Notes under the pieces: generated by a model
Told to the model about the DNA's origin: nothing
Seen by the model: only the letters and a program-made list of their open reading frames with translations
The model's database searches: none
Program-made: the position numbers and the translations under genes
In this document: in pieces, positions 11,901-26,900 of the stretch
How the letters are laid out: each line of letters begins with the position of its first letter
Position numbering within the stretch: position 1 is the stretch's first letter
NCBI GenBank assembly: GCA_017591395.1
Contig: WEDG01002540.1
Span: 124,001 to 188,000 of the forward strand
DNA length: 64,000 bases
Source: Schistocephalus solidus
Taxonomy: Eukaryota; Platyhelminthes; Cestoda; Diphyllobothriidea; Diphyllobothriidae
Direction of reading: 5' to 3'

Positions 11901-14900
11901 AAAAGACCATCTGTTCGATGTGGCTAATATCTTATTTGTCTGCAGGACCTTATAAATTGTCTGCGAGACCCGTTACAGGCTTAGCACATCAGTGTAAAAA
12001 GCGCTAAGCTTACCGGCCGATCCACAATTCAATGTCTGCTTCAAGTAAGTTCTTTGATTTTAAAGCAAGTCTACCATATATCATTTCACAGACATCCAAC
12101 AAAAAGGAGCTCTACCTTTGGCCTTAAATTACTGTACGCTTTGACTACATCGGAAGCAAGCGTCTTTTGTCTCTTGCGGGCTTCGGGTGACCAAAAATAA
12201 ATGAAGCTATCTTTTCACAGCATGCGCTCGATGCCAACGTATTAATATTTCTTTATACTCCTTTCTCTTAAAACCATAAAATTCGTTTTGATAAGTTAAA
12301 GTTCTCCACAGCTCGCTCTGCAATTTCTGACTACTTTTCAGAAGTAGCAGTTATGTATTTTACTCATCTTGCAGCTTTGATCTGTGCACTTTGGCTACAC
12401 TCAACCTATCCCCTTTTACCACTACCCCCCACCCTCCATGGCGAAATTCTAATCCATCTATTCAACTGCACCGAAACCAGATAATGTCTGGTAGTACAAA
12501 AGTATTCGAAAAGAATTCTGAGGGAACCAAGTACGTCGTTCATATATGCTTTCATCATCGAGCGTAAATCTTTTGAACATGGGGGTATTCTATGACCCAC
12601 ATGCGTGCATTTCTAATAAAAATGAACTTATTTGCCAGGATTCATGTACCGTAGTATCCATTTTACCAGATAAGCACATGGCTTGGTATAAGGGAACAGT
12701 GACCTTACTAGACGATTTTTACGGGATGTTAGATTGAGACAGAAACAAAAAACAGTAAAACCGCTCCCTCGAAAAGCGACTTAATCCATTGCACGCTGTT
12801 GCTGCCCGATTCCAACGGCGTTACCATTGTAGCACATGAGTTCACAGCATTCCAGATGGTATAAAACCAACGGATGGAAATTACAAGCGTTGCTACCGAC
12901 AACAAATCCTTTGAATAACGGTTGCACACCGTACATTCCGATCATTTATAAGCCATTGCATAGGCTGGAGCAAGGCAGCAGCACTTTCGAAATAGCCTGT
13001 TATACTGGTTACTAGGGGATATTAGAAAAAATGTGGCCTACTGAGAACCGGAAGCTCTTTCTCAAAAGCGCCCAAATTACTTTATCAAACCCTTAACGGT
13101 GAAGTTGCAACAACACTGTAAGAGACAATTATTTTATATGGGCGGTCTAGAAAAAGCACTGGATGTTTAAGTGATATGCCAAGGAACCACTTTTCATAAT
13201 CTCCCAAATATACGTTAACTGGCTGAATGTTCTTGGTTGACAGAAGAAGTTCAGGTGATTTGATGGGGATACCTATAGGGAACTTGAATTTAATTAAGGT
13301 CTACTGAGCAAGTATATATGAAATGGTCAGTCACCTTCCTCATGCCTCCTCAGCCATCAGAAAAGTACTGCTTGTCAATGGAATCAAGCAGCATATTGTG
13401 TTAACGTGTAAAATCCCTAACCGAGCCACAGGCAACTCTTCCTCCAAGAAGTGGAGCAAATAGTTCTAACAATCTTCAAGGGGATTGGGGCTAATGTTAG
13501 GGTGAGAATTAGGGCATAGGTTTAAGGTAGGGTTAAGAAAACGGAATGCTTTGGTTTTGTGGAAGTTGGCGAAAGGTCACCTTGAGTAATGGCGAGAAAG
13601 GCCTGTTTCCCCGTCTCTCCATCTTCTGGCTACCATAGCGTGGTGAACTGTGCCGTTTGACAATGCATCACACACCGGCTAAAACTTTCTCGGCAGCAAA
13701 TTATCAACACATAGTTATATTCTCCGAAATATGGAAAAACTCACTCCGAAGTAACTATACACCTCCCTTATAAAACTGAAGCTTTTGATGTTCTAACGCG
13801 ATGTGCGGGTCTCGTGAAATAAGAAAAACTCTACACAAAGGCATATTTGTGTTCTAGTTGTTAACTGAGGTAGGAGAAATTTGTCTGCAGCATTAATGCC
13901 CATCTTATCTTTCCTATAATTTCGTCTTTTATCCCCGAAATCGCCCTAGCCTGAAAGATTATTTTTCGGTCATGCTGCTTTTCTCTGCGTTTCATCCGAT
14001 GCTGCTACTCTAGTTTTCGGTCCATTTGGATTGACATACTGATAGAAAATTAGGATTCAGTAGCCGTAACCTTGCTTTTTAGCTACAATTTTTGCTCTTG
14101 TTTCTACAAATAAAAGAAAATCTGCACATACACGCACATCTGCGCAAATGTCAACGCTTTAAATATAGCCTGTGAGATCACAACTACCGTTCGCACGGGT
14201 ACAGTTTGACACGCATGCAGAAAAATAGGAGAGAACTAAACTATGAATCTTTTTTTCACGGTCACAGAGGAACCATATCCAAAAACGGTAAGGTCACGTG
14301 GTGATGGTCGTTTCTTTGACCCAATTTAGTAAGAGGACTTCCTGACAGGACATCCCCATGTTTCGGGATTGCTTGAGCGTGTAATAACAGGCATGACCGT
14401 GAGGGTAACATTGAGCCACCGTGGTAAATCTCTTTTCTGCCAGCCTGTACGAGAATGAACATGCAAAACGGTAGGAGTACGCCAGTGAATCATCCACATA
14501 CTGCGAAAATTGTCAACTGTTGTCACTATTCGTCAGGTAATCGTGCACGCACGTGGCGTAGGGCAATTCATAGTCAGGTTAGGAATCTAGGCAAGGCCAT
14601 TGTGCAAACAATTTGTTTTGTGCCTCCATTCTTTGTTTTGAAATTCAAAAGGGCTTCCTTAGCTTGTTACTTTCACTACACATGTCCATCTTCTTAACCT
14701 TCCAATCACGCAAAATTTACTTCGGTATTCCGTAAAACTTAATTGAATGAACCCATAGAGTTATCGCGTCAGTCCTGTAACTGACGCATCGATAAGGAAA
14801 TATGGTTCTTGAGAAATAATGAGATATTTTAGATGGTACATCTAGGTACTGAAAATGTCAGAACCTACGTAGATTTCTCCAGCTAATTATCTATAGGCCT

Positions 14901-17900
14901 TCCTCGAAAGATAAGTTAGGATTTGAAATTTTTGACATCGGCAGTCAATTTGTCCAATTTCAGAAAGGTGCTCCAAATGAGGCAGCTATGAACATTAAAG
15001 ATGACTGACATATAGTTCAACCGTTTTTTCTTTAAACACTATTGCACAAATGTTCATGCAATTCAAAATACGCCGTCTTCATTTGCAGAATTAACCAATT
15101 TGTTATGACCCAAAAAAACTTGAAGTAGAAAATTTTTCAGATGTTGATTGAGCCAACCAACACGTTAATTCGCCTCTTACCTATCCAACCGTAACACGCA
15201 ATCTACAGAGAGCGCGAGAGAAGATCCTAGCAGTGGATGTGATCAATCTGCGAGGCAATTGGCTAAAAACGTATCTCACCCTGAGGTTAAACCAACGAAC
15301 CAACAGGCCAAAGGGCTCATGTACCCTTCCCTTTTGAAAAATAGCGGCATGAGCAGCTTTTTTCCAACGTTCTTACTTTAAATGGGATAGCAATTAACGT
15401 AAAAGAGAAAAATAAATGTCGTTAAAGTTCTGCTTTAAGCTAATGTGCTTGGTGAAGGAAGGTGATTTGTGTTCGATTTCTCACAAAAACCATCTTGGCA
15501 ATGGACAGGCCGTTGAGTTCTTTTTGTGTTCATAACTTCATCTTTTAGGTTTCACATTTAGCTACCTTGGGCATATTGGTGTTAATTATAAATGTTTGAA
15601 ACAGCATTAGCCCTTCGAGTAGTATTCATTGAAAAATTATTATTATCAGTATCGTCGAGATAAATGTCAGGTATGAATCGCCTCCACGATTTAATATAAG
15701 AAAAGTATGTTGATATTAGACCAATATGTACCTTTTTTTCTTTTTTTCTTAAGATAAAGTATTATTCTAAGACTGTTCCATGAATTTCAAGACAAAAATT
15801 CTTTCATTTCTAACTGAGAGATGGTGAAATATTTTCAGGGAAATCACTCAGAAATTCCATTACCTCGGGACATTATGGTGAGGTTTCGGTTTGTGCACAA
15901 ACATCAAGAACTTCTCAATAATACGTTAAATGTAAGTTTGCTTATTTTCTGCTTCATTATGAAATAAAGAGGCACACATGCACTGATATGACACTAACTA
16001 ATCATGGCCTGAGATAAGGTTGGCTTTCATCCCCATTTTTTACCTGGTGAGGATCAAGATCACCTTGGGAATTTTTCTCAGTAAATACATGTGAGAAACA
16101 GAAAATTTCAAGGGAAATTCGACCTGAAGAAAATCTTATAACTAATTTTTTTTAATCTCTAGACTGCAGAATATACATTCCGTATACGCAAACGCGTTTA
16201 TCCAGCTAGGACCCGAAGGTATTTAAACCTAGGTTTACATAAACAGCTGACGTCGACCGATAAATCAGGACTAGTTATTCCAGAGTACGTTTGTCAGTAC
16301 ACTCTATCTGCATCATGGTTGGCCGCTTTGGGAGTACCTGCGAGGGTTCTATATTGATTCTCAGGAAGAACTTTTCTTATCCTGTTCGATGAGCACCATT
16401 TTCACGATATATATATATATATGCATAAAAACGTATTTTTTGAATTTAAACACAGAAGTCCGACCTAAATGTATATGTCAGCCATGAAAGAGAGACAAGC
16501 GAATGTTGGTGGTGAGCACAATGGAACAATCAAGGAAAGCTGTCCAGCAGAATACTGCAAGGAAGACCACGTAAGCCCCTGCCAAAGGACCAGTTACTTC
16601 CTCTGCAGTGGTCGAGTCTCATTAGGTTCTCATTTTTTGCTACCAAATATCGATTTGTGTTTTAGAATGACGGGGTTTCTGGAACTTATAGCTAGCCATC
16701 AAGGTACCTAGGTATTTAAATCAATGCTTTAGTTTCATTATACGTGTGTTTACTTTGACTTAAACTCTTAACCTGTCTAGTGTTCACTTTGAATTTAATA
16801 TTCTCTGGTCACCAGCAACGCCATAAACAACTTTTGTACTTCTGTTTGTTTCATTCAACTCTATTTTTCCTGCACAAGTAAAGCTGACATTCCTGCAATT
16901 ATTTTTATAGATATTCCATTGCCACTGCCGCCTAAAGTCTTTCCCCGGAGCAGAGACACAACAACAAATCCCAGTGTGGCAGCATTTCTTATGGCATATT
17001 ACATGTCATGTCCCGGCTAAAAATAATTCCATAAGTGCCTGTTATATTAAAAATGATCTTAACTGAGAATATCTCATGAGAGGAAGCTGCAGACTAAATA
17101 AACCGTTGCATTAATCGTTGTTTACAATGCGCTGAAAGATCACCTGAGCGGGTACTTAGGATATAAGGTCTTGAAAAATACTACGTCGTAAGGCAACCCC
17201 TTAATACCCGAACTTAGAGCGTTTATTTAACTACATCTATATGATTGAAGATGTTAGATATCGTACCTTTTTTGGAGAACAACATCGTATATTTCATCAC
17301 ATCATGGCAGTTTCCTTCTTAAAATCCAATAATTTCTATCAGGGTGATCTTAAAAACTTTGTTTTATAACTCTACTGTAAACACTTTTGATTTCATTTTA
17401 CAAAAAGTTAATTTTATATTTTTTATGCGATCAAATCAATATCTTCCATTTACGTTCCATCACCTTCAAATTACTTCAGGGCCGATTAATCAGGCACTAA
17501 AGCCTTGATTAAAATTGGTATTTGTCAACGAATTCACTTTTCCTCCGATGGTAAAAAATATCTTCTGGATATTTAACCCGTTTCGGCTGCTCATTACAAC
17601 ATTGCCCCGAAATTCAGCAGTTTTTAGGGTAGGCGTGTTCTGGCAAATATGGTGCTGGATAAAACAGCTCAATTTCTAAAAGTGCTGAACGAAAATATAT
17701 ATTTTGGGGATGTTTATGATGGTTCATTCTCCTAAGGATCCTTCCGCTAAGTTTCCGGAAAAGTTTGGCAGCCTTCCAGTAACCCAGTAGAGAGGATTGC
17801 TAATGGAGGGACGGTCAAAACCTGGCTGAACGAACGGTTAAACCCAACCTCTTTAGCAGATTTATGACTGGTCATCACGATCTCCTAAGGGTCAATTAGT

Positions 17901-20900
17901 TTACATCGATGGTATAAAATGTATAAGCTTTTCCTGTAAGATTTTTGTTCCTACCTCAGGCATTAAATTGGGCCCCAAAATCAACACAACTGGGGCCAAA
18001 GCTCGATGCAAATAAGTAAGATGTTGTGGTCTACCTAAAAAGAGCAAGTGAAATGTATGTTAAGCACGCCAAAAGACAACAAAAATAGTTCCCAAGTTGA
18101 AGTAACGCCTTAAAATTTAAGAAACTATTATGCCACATTAATTGTTATCAATTAGGTTGGCTTTTGGAAATGAAAAATAATTTGTACTTTGAAACGCAGG
18201 TGTACAACTTCTTGCTCAACCATATATTTCAGCGGATGCTTGTTTGCAAACAAGAGAGGTTCGATCGCTCAAACACAAATTTTAATAGCCAAACCCTTCG
18301 GAGTTACTCTGCAACCTATCCTAGGTTTCACGTGAATTCAAATCCGTATAAACCCAAACCTACGAAATTAGTGCAGTGTTGATGACAATAGTGAAGTTTA
18401 GTTCCATAGGGCTGATAGACTGGCGCAAGTTGGCCTCTCGAAAAACTGTGAAGGCCCAATTCTATGGTCTTATCATATTGCACAGCATGTGACTCACAGG
18501 CACTCAAGTGCACAGAGTGATTAACCAATCGTTTCTACACCCCATTGGTTACGCCTCCTATTCAGGCATCACAGCTGGTTTATTAGCAACGTAATACAAT
18601 AAATTGGAGGAAGCAGGTCTCTTGCGAAAGGACTTCCTTTATGTTACGTAAGTTATTGCTCCTTTTCGCCAGAAATGGGCAGCGGAGACCAAAAACGTAC
18701 TATTCAAAAACATTCACATTGAAAAGAGAAACAAATGAATTCTGCCGAAATCCTCTAACCCCTAAGCTTTTATCCTGATTTGTGAAGAAAGAATGTGTGA
18801 CTAGTGCAAAATTTCAAACAACAGTGCATCAATTTATTGACATATTACTATGTCAATCCATTGATTTTACGCGTAACTAGTAAAAATCCGAAATCTTGGA
18901 CAGAGCAGTTAGGTGATGTCTTTGTTACTACTCGGCAGTATCTGGTGCTGGCATTCATGAGGCGTGCCAATCACGTTATTAAATATATGAAATTCACGAG
19001 AACAAGGCGGAGAACAGTCAATGAGTTTCCTTGAAATGTGCTTAATTTCACACAGCTCGTGCTATCTTGAATGCAAATGAGTTCGAAAACCGACGACGAA
19101 AACTCAATATGCGACCCAACTCAGGAACAATGGATAGGTTAGCGAGTAATGCGGGACCGGTGGTAATATAAGGTGTTATGGGTTGGCCTTAATGAAGAAA
19201 AGGAGAACGCCAATCTAAATCTAACTCTATTCATTGTTTTCGTTAGGTTTTGCATTTGTGGCCGGGTTATTATAGTTGCAGAATAGTTTGTTGCCCCGAC
19301 AAGTGTAAGGCTTGCGAGATCCTGTGGCTTTACCTTATGCCGATTGCAATGCGTGGTCATTCCTAGCTGACCTGGCCTACTTTTATACAGAGCTTTAACG
19401 GGAGTAAGAATGAGGCCCGCATTGCACTTACTTTTATCATCAAAGTAAAACACTGATTTGTTTCGAAACTACTGCGGCGTCCTAATAAGTGCCGCTTGAA
19501 AATTTGTCATTTGACCTGACATTTCGGTCATCCTACAGCCAGCGAACTATCGTGTGACCTGGAAAACCATGCTAACCCTAACAACACAATGGATAGAGTT
19601 AGGGTTACGTTGGCATGTATTGTGGTCCCATATTACTAGCTGACCTATCCTTCGTTCCCTGAGTTGTGTCGCATACTGCGTTCTTACCAAACCGATAACT
19701 GGGGCACAAGTCTTCAGCAACAATAGCAACCGCACTAGCTGTGCACAATCAGCGCATTCTAAAAATGTGGTCATCATTTCTGACAATATCCGCCGTTTGC
19801 CTCGCAACATGACAGGCGTAGGGACGATGACTGTCTTGACATCTTCCGCAATCTCTCGTCTTCTCCCACCTGGGAGGAGACCAAGTCAAGAAGACCGGAG
19901 GCGGGAGAAGCTGCATGAGGCTGCTGCGGCTGGAACCCACATTTAAGCCTTCCACTCATCACCTCTCCCTAACTGTGGCATTTTTTTTTATTGGTGCACC
20001 CTAAATAACGCCTGTCCTGCCCTGATCTAGGCCCTGTGTTAGTCCAGCACGCACCTATCGCGTGGTCTAGTGTAGAGGAAATTAACGCATTAAAATGCAT
20101 TACTGTGAAGCGGAGGAAATACCACTGAATTAAGTTAATCACGACGAGTTCTAACTGGGACTGGGCGGATGCTCGAACACGCGACAGCCGTGCCGAGGCA
20201 TATTGTCAATTCTCAAGTCACGGTTCTTTCGACGAGGCCGCAATTCTCTTGAAAAGCTGCTTCAGAACTAGTTCACTGCTTCCAGTATCTTAAAAACTGC
20301 AGTGACTTCCCTACCCAAAATGTTTGGTAGGACTTAGTTTGCGCTGAGTAATTAGCCACTACGGGAGCGCACACGCGAACATTGGTTCCATTAATAGTGT
20401 CGGTGAGACACGGTCAATTACTCATCATGCTAACTTCCAGCATGTGTGATGAAACTCGGAGGCCGAACATCAAGCAATTATCGCACCAGAGGCCAACCAC
20501 CTGTGGTGAAGGACGAGCCGTTTACTGTCATGGGTTTGCGGTAGCATAGCCACCGCTTCTTGTGCATGAATAATATGCATCTACTACTGTCTTTGATAAT
20601 GAGGTCGATTACGATTCTGAATCGTTGATCGAATAAAGTTATTTTCCAGTGGTCACATTTTCCTTGGACTCGCATTTTCACTTGTATTAGCACTTCACGT
20701 AAATTTGACGTCAAACAGACCGAAGAATATCGTCACCGTCAAGGGATAAGGTCCAAAGATCCATTTCCAGAGCAATCAGTGTCTGGAACCGCCTTCTGGA
20801 TCTGGTGCAATAGCGAACCACACGACTACGTTGGAGAAGCAGGACGTGGATGGCAAAACACACACAGTACTCTTAAATCCCGGTTCGCCCATGAAGGTCG

Positions 20901-23900
20901 CTGATCATGTGAGTTGCCAGCTATAAATGTCATGGTTATCCAGGTCGAAGATCAGCAAACAAACGCAACAGTTTACTCTTTCCCATCCGGTGCTTAGCCT
21001 CCGCCTCGCAAAGAAGTTGTTGGGAAATCAGTCACTGTAATACGTACAAACACAGGGAGTATATGCAGGGGATTTTTTTTAGTTGCAACTGCCTCCTACC
21101 AATCCTCCTCCCTCTTCGAGGGAACCATCTGCAGATAATACCAAATTAGCTGTAAACCGATATTATAAGGTTGTATGATTTAAACGAGACTTTTAAGTTT
21201 ATCAAAACATTCAGCAATCTGTGTTTTACTCCATAATTAATACAGATCTTGTTGGTTTAAATTATTATTATTTACCTCTCTGAATCCTTTTTGACTTAAC
21301 CCTGAGCTTAGTTACAGAAGAAGCAAACATATTCCACTGCTTATTATATATACATTTTTGAGAAAAAGTGATATAAATCTTTCATTCTGAGAGACTTAAC
21401 ATAAGAGTTTGATGATATAAAATTGGCAAACACGTTTATCGTTATCACACTTCCAACTACCCTGGTTAATATATAAGACGAAATATTGCATAATTTGGCC
21501 AGTTAAACCAGAACGCGGGACGAAAATACTAGCCAAGCTAATTATATACTAGTACATAATTTTAGGCAAAAACGGAAAACCGCAAACAGAAGGAGCCACT
21601 TACTGCGTCAATATTGCCAAAGCCTTCGAGATTTAACTGATAGGTGAACATTAGTTTGCCCACGGATTCCGGATGCATTTTAAGCTTGACCACGAGATTC
21701 GTTTCCGCAGGAATGTATCCCTCCTGATGAGATAGAAAGCTGAGACCATATTGGAAAAATGCTGGTTTTACCAGGGGCCATTCTGCGAAGCTCTGCAAGA
21801 AAAAATTTATTGTTTTCAACATCCGTCAATAGACAAAAGTTTGCACTTTTAAAATTATATTATTTTACACTGCAGTATTTAAACTGTTCTTTTCAGGTTT
21901 TCTATGGATATAATTTCAATGCACATAAATGAAACCATAAAAATTCAATCTGTGGGTTGGATGCATTTACTTCAACTTTCACCTTACACTTTCAACTTTC
22001 TGAACTCAGACACACTTAAGAAGATTTTACCCAAACGAGCCCACCATGCAACTTGAAACTGTAGCACGTAAACACAAATGACTGTTCAATCTCGTCCTCA
22101 TTAAAACAGCTCGACAAATCCCTGGGACAAAGCCTAGCTTATTTGCAAATAATCAGTCCAGTTTGTTCATAGTGTAGTTACAGGTGGCTAGAGATTTAAA
22201 AAGAATATCAGACTTTTTCGGATGACATTTTTTCGAGAAATTCCACATAACACTCAATTTTAAAGGAAATAAACCTCAAATTGCACCCCGTTAGCGCACA
22301 GGATGGTGATCAATATCAAAATTCTAAACTGCGCAAATGCAGAGTATGTTTGATTTATGTTTCCAGCAATGAATTCTGGACACTTTTTCTATATATTTCT
22401 TTAAAATGGACCAGACTAGCCAAACATCAACTTAGTCAGGGAGGACAATGTGTGAAGGAGGGTAATATGCATGACGATTAAAAGTAACTTAGGGCAATTT
22501 CACTGCAAGAGAATATTTGTGCGTTTGATATATTGCTTAAATGCGCGCTGGGTTGAAATAGAAGATCTGTATGAAATGGGCTAAATTTCATGTGCTAAGA
22601 CATGCATAAATCATCTGGTTTCATACAAAAGAAAACGCATGTTTTCACTTATTCAGCCACTGATAATATGTTCCGATAGTAGGGTTGTTATTAAAAACGG
22701 ACAGGCTTAACGTACAGTTAATCCCTGTTGACACTTTTAGTAATTCAAACTGAGAAAATCGTCTTTTTACCTGTGAGAAGTGTTGAGGGAAAAATATCGT
22801 TTCATTGATCTCGGCTAAGAAATAGAAAAAAAATAAAAAGAAGGAATACTCCTTCAGTTTCTTATTGTGATCTGTGGCTTATTCTTCACATGTCCACGAA
22901 AAAAGCGATCCGGTTAAAAATCAGTGGTTCACTGATTTGAGTTATTTTAAGTTTGAACTTGTATCAGGAAGTGCGTATACCGTTATCGATTTGTACCGTT
23001 GCAATAACATGGTATTGATGACCTTTCTGAAGATATTTCGAAGTGAATTCATATACGTGAAGACATTTTTTAATGCCTCAATCTCAACACATTAGGAAAA
23101 TTCTTTTTTAGAGATTAACTGAAATACGTAGTTCATTTTGCTTTAACTGGATCATTTACGCATCCTACGTTTAGTAGAAGTCTGGGTTTTCAGCGTGAAA
23201 GGGCAAAGACCAAAATCCAGACGGAATTTAATGTAAAATGTTGATTTAAAGCTTATTTTCAGAATATATAAGCATTTTATTCGTTGCCACAGCAATTTGA
23301 AATAATGATTAATCTGGTTTTCATATTCATTGCACACAATTGTTTCATCTAAATATGGTTTATGTGAAACTATTTTTTTATCTACTTCATACGTTTTTTA
23401 AATGACCAGCCGCCAGGCTGCAATTTGTTTACGCGTAAAACCGAAGACCATGTGCAGTTCACTGTAAATACTACCTTTCGAAAATTGACATAATTGTGGA
23501 CTGAAGGCTAAGAAGCTCCCTACGCAAATATCTTATTTATAGAGATTCAAACGACTTTGACTATTCTGTTAATATTTTCATCAATGTTACATGGTAATAA
23601 CATATATTTAACATGATATTTTGCTGACTTTGCAATTATGTTTCATCGATAGACTGACTACTTGAATTACCCTAAGTTCCCTGTCCATGCAGTATAACTG
23701 GTAATTATGTTCTTTTATATGGGCATTTGACAGTATATAGAGTAAAAATGATTTGATCATTGCTTATGCTACCATCTTGTGTACTGTACCATCTTGTGTA
23801 CTATGTATTCAAAAAATAACAAGTTGACCTTATTCAAAAACTATCAGCATGTGTTGTAATGCATGCTATAGAGAGCTATTTATGTGGAACTTCTTTTTTG

Positions 23901-26900
23901 CTTAGGTTTTGTAGAGGTAAAAGGTGCTGCTGAGGGCACGGGGACGGTTGTGAACTTTGCTGCGTTCTGTAGCTGTGAATGTTGTTTTGACTGAAACATT
24001 TCTATGTCAAAAGTTTCCTTAGAAAGATTTGTTTGGAGACCGTTTATTTCCTAGACATATTATTATAAGCAAACAGTATTCAAAGTTAAATCACGTTTTG
24101 TAGGAGATATGTCAAACCATGATCGGCCACACACCAAAGGGAAAAGTACCGTTTGTGATATGTATAAAGGAAACAGTTCTTATACGACCCTTTGGTAAGT
24201 AATAATATAAGCTTTTGTGACTAGCTAACAATTCGCCGAATATTTGAGCTTTTGAAGGCTATGAACGTTGCCAGTGTCTTTGGCCGAAGATTTACGCAAT
24301 ACAACATCGGTAAAAGCAATTAATTTGGCTGTAAAAAACAAGAGAATTAACTCAGTTTCCGAGTGTTATTGTTCTTGCTTTTTACGTCAACACTGGGCTT
24401 CTTTTCAGAGTTAGGAGGATGGGCAAACTAGTAAAAACGCCGGCTTTCGCCACACTTTAAATGGAAAATTTTAAACTTTTTTAATAAATTCTTTGGAAAT
24501 CGAATGCAGAAACCTCGTAGCTACTCGCATATCAACTAGTTATAATACAGGATTAAATGAATTCTGCCACTTACATCATAAAACACTGATTCACGCGACA
24601 TTGATAGGTGCCTTTCAGTGTCAGCGATCGGCAGGTGTTGTGGTTCTGATGAGGTAATCTGACTCAGCTAAGTGTACTACATATGTACTAGACAACTTTT
24701 GAAGGCCACCTCATTTTGGATGCGATTAAGATTGCAATTTTGCACTCTCAAGGAGTTCTTAGGATTGATAAGCCAGTAACATACAGGATAATTTCTGTAA
24801 TATGTCTAAACTATCCCTCTCTCTCTCTCTCCCTCTGTCTCAGCACCCACTTGTTAGCATATTTTACCAGGTTCGGCTGGAAGGATGTTTCTTGTTTGTC
24901 ATCAGTGTCACCCTTTCCAAGTTTGGGTGGCCAGTAGATCGTAGGGATGCTCATGCGAATCATCGACCTTATAACCTGAGCCTTTAAGTCAGGCAATATG
25001 TCATCGTCGGTTGTGAGTTTACTGTGGAAACCCACACAGTAATTAAGGAGTTCAGCTCACCCGGACCTGAAGCTTTCCTCAGAGTTGCCACATAGTGGAG
25101 CACTGCGTTTGCTGTTGTGTCAGCCACTACTTTCATCATCTTCTCTCAGTCGGGGTTACCATCTGGCGCAAGCGTCCATCGCTTTTGTCTACATATCCCA
25201 TATTTTTTTGCCGAGTCTCACGTGCCGTGTTTTTGTTCCCCAATTGTGCCCGCTCAAAGATACACTCACACAGGCGCGTACGTGCCTATCCGAACAGCGT
25301 TCCTCATCTGTGGTTTATGCGTGTGGCCTGCGTTCAAGACTAATGACAGGTCTCCAAAATAAATGTTCTCTTTCGGTAGCTTTGCACCTGCAACCGTGTC
25401 CGATATGCGTTGTAACCCACCTAAGTTCTCATTTGGCACAGGTTTATTCCATGAATATCCTAGATTTTGTTTATCATCGACACCTATGCCGATGAAGTTG
25501 AATTCGCGATACTCGGTTAGTCAAAGAAAACGCTAATCCACGGCTAATTAAAGTGAATGTCGTGTGTGAAACCTCGAAAATTTGTCTGGTTATTGGTCTG
25601 TGCTTCGCAAACACTATCGTACTTTTTAGAAAACAAATGTTATTAAACGCCACCTATTTCCCGAAAGGACACGGAATTATGAACACCCCCTCACCCCAGC
25701 ACACCTTTTACAGATTGTCTTGCGTTATATTCCAGGACAAGGAAATGTTTTGAGTTTTATTCTGAGCAATCATCATAATCCAAACGCTAATTGTAATCTT
25801 CACTTTAACGCTTATCCATTTCTCAACCCTTATCCTGATTTCCCTGAAATTTTAGTGCGAAGCCACTTGTATCACGGGCAGTGCTTAGTATCATCTCTAC
25901 CGTGGGTCAGATGAGCGTTTTTTACCAGCGAAGGATTCATTCGTGTGCTCTTTATCTGCTTTCGCACTGTTTCCTAAAGGAAAAAGTGTTTATATCCATT
26001 GATTATGCACATGGATGAGGTTTCCACTTTTGTACTCTTTCATTTGCCTCATTTTGCCTCTTGAGGAAGTTGAGTTAAGTGCTGTATAGGACCCCGAAAG
26101 GATGACGTTAAGGCGTCAAAACAGGTATATAGTCCGGTTGAATATCGGTTTTTAGCGTAACGCCACCATGAAACGGATGAGTTGTCGCTTCTGTGTACCT
26201 TGAAGAGTCCATAGACTGCTGACATTGTTTTATCTTTTCGTTATATTTTCAGTCGTCCTTACACATTAAAACTCCACCAATACAAACTGGTGGTGGGCGT
26301 TTTTACTTTGCGAAACCGGCTTCCTTTTTGTGTTTATAGTACGTCTTGTCTTTGTCAGTTACATCTTATCAACAAATATCTCAAGTTGCTATGCGACTGA
26401 CCGCGAGGGCTCTTAAGTGAGCTCCAAGGCACAGGGGAACATCAGTGTTCCTTAACCAGATCGGTGAACACCACACTTTTATAGTCCATATTCCCGATCG
26501 CAACCGACAAAAAACGGGCCCGTGGCTCAATGGTAGAGTGTTACACTCAATGACCAAAGGTCGCGGGTTCGAATCTAGGGTGATCCACACCTGGGATAGG
26601 GTATGACTGGCTGATGACGGCTTGTAAGCCAGAAATGGCCATTCCGGTCTCCCTTGTCTATGTCAGTTCCATCTTATCAACAAATATTTCAAGTCGCTAT
26701 GCGACTGACCGCGAGGGCTCTAAAGTGAGCTCCAAGGCACAGGGGAACATCAGTGTTCCTTAACCAGATCGGTGAACACCACACTTTCATAGTCCATATT
26801 CCCGATCGCAACCGAGTCAAAAAATGGGCCCGTGGCTCAATGGTAGAGTGTTACACTCAATGACCAAAGGTCACGGGTTCGAATCTAGGGTGATCCACAC

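Larger units (their letters stand above)
5549..21603 (-). other. intron 6 of the KY-like gene (16 kb, repeat-rich)
   Basis: Holds two copies of a dispersed repeat (5,775-6,010 and 6,304-6,725), a Penelope-like GIY-YIG remnant (9.83-10.54 kb), a SINE piece (11.33 kb), telomere-like blocks (9.05, 13.5 and 19.57 kb) and short GT and TA microsatellites. The segment 8,220-8,410 and parts of 18.3-20.9 kb are richer in CG dinucleotides than the rest and are probably further transposon debris that I cannot name. Confidence 0.75.

Noticed and set aside
25085..25495. 136-codon plus frame in intron 5
   Set aside because: Cys/Ser/Leu-rich with overlapping open frames in all three phases, following from a C/T-rich stretch; no family motif.
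26516..26590. A functional tRNA gene
   Set aside because: Box A and box B are good, but the acceptor stem does not pair and the T stem is broken in units 1 and 2; the unit is repeated as a SINE.
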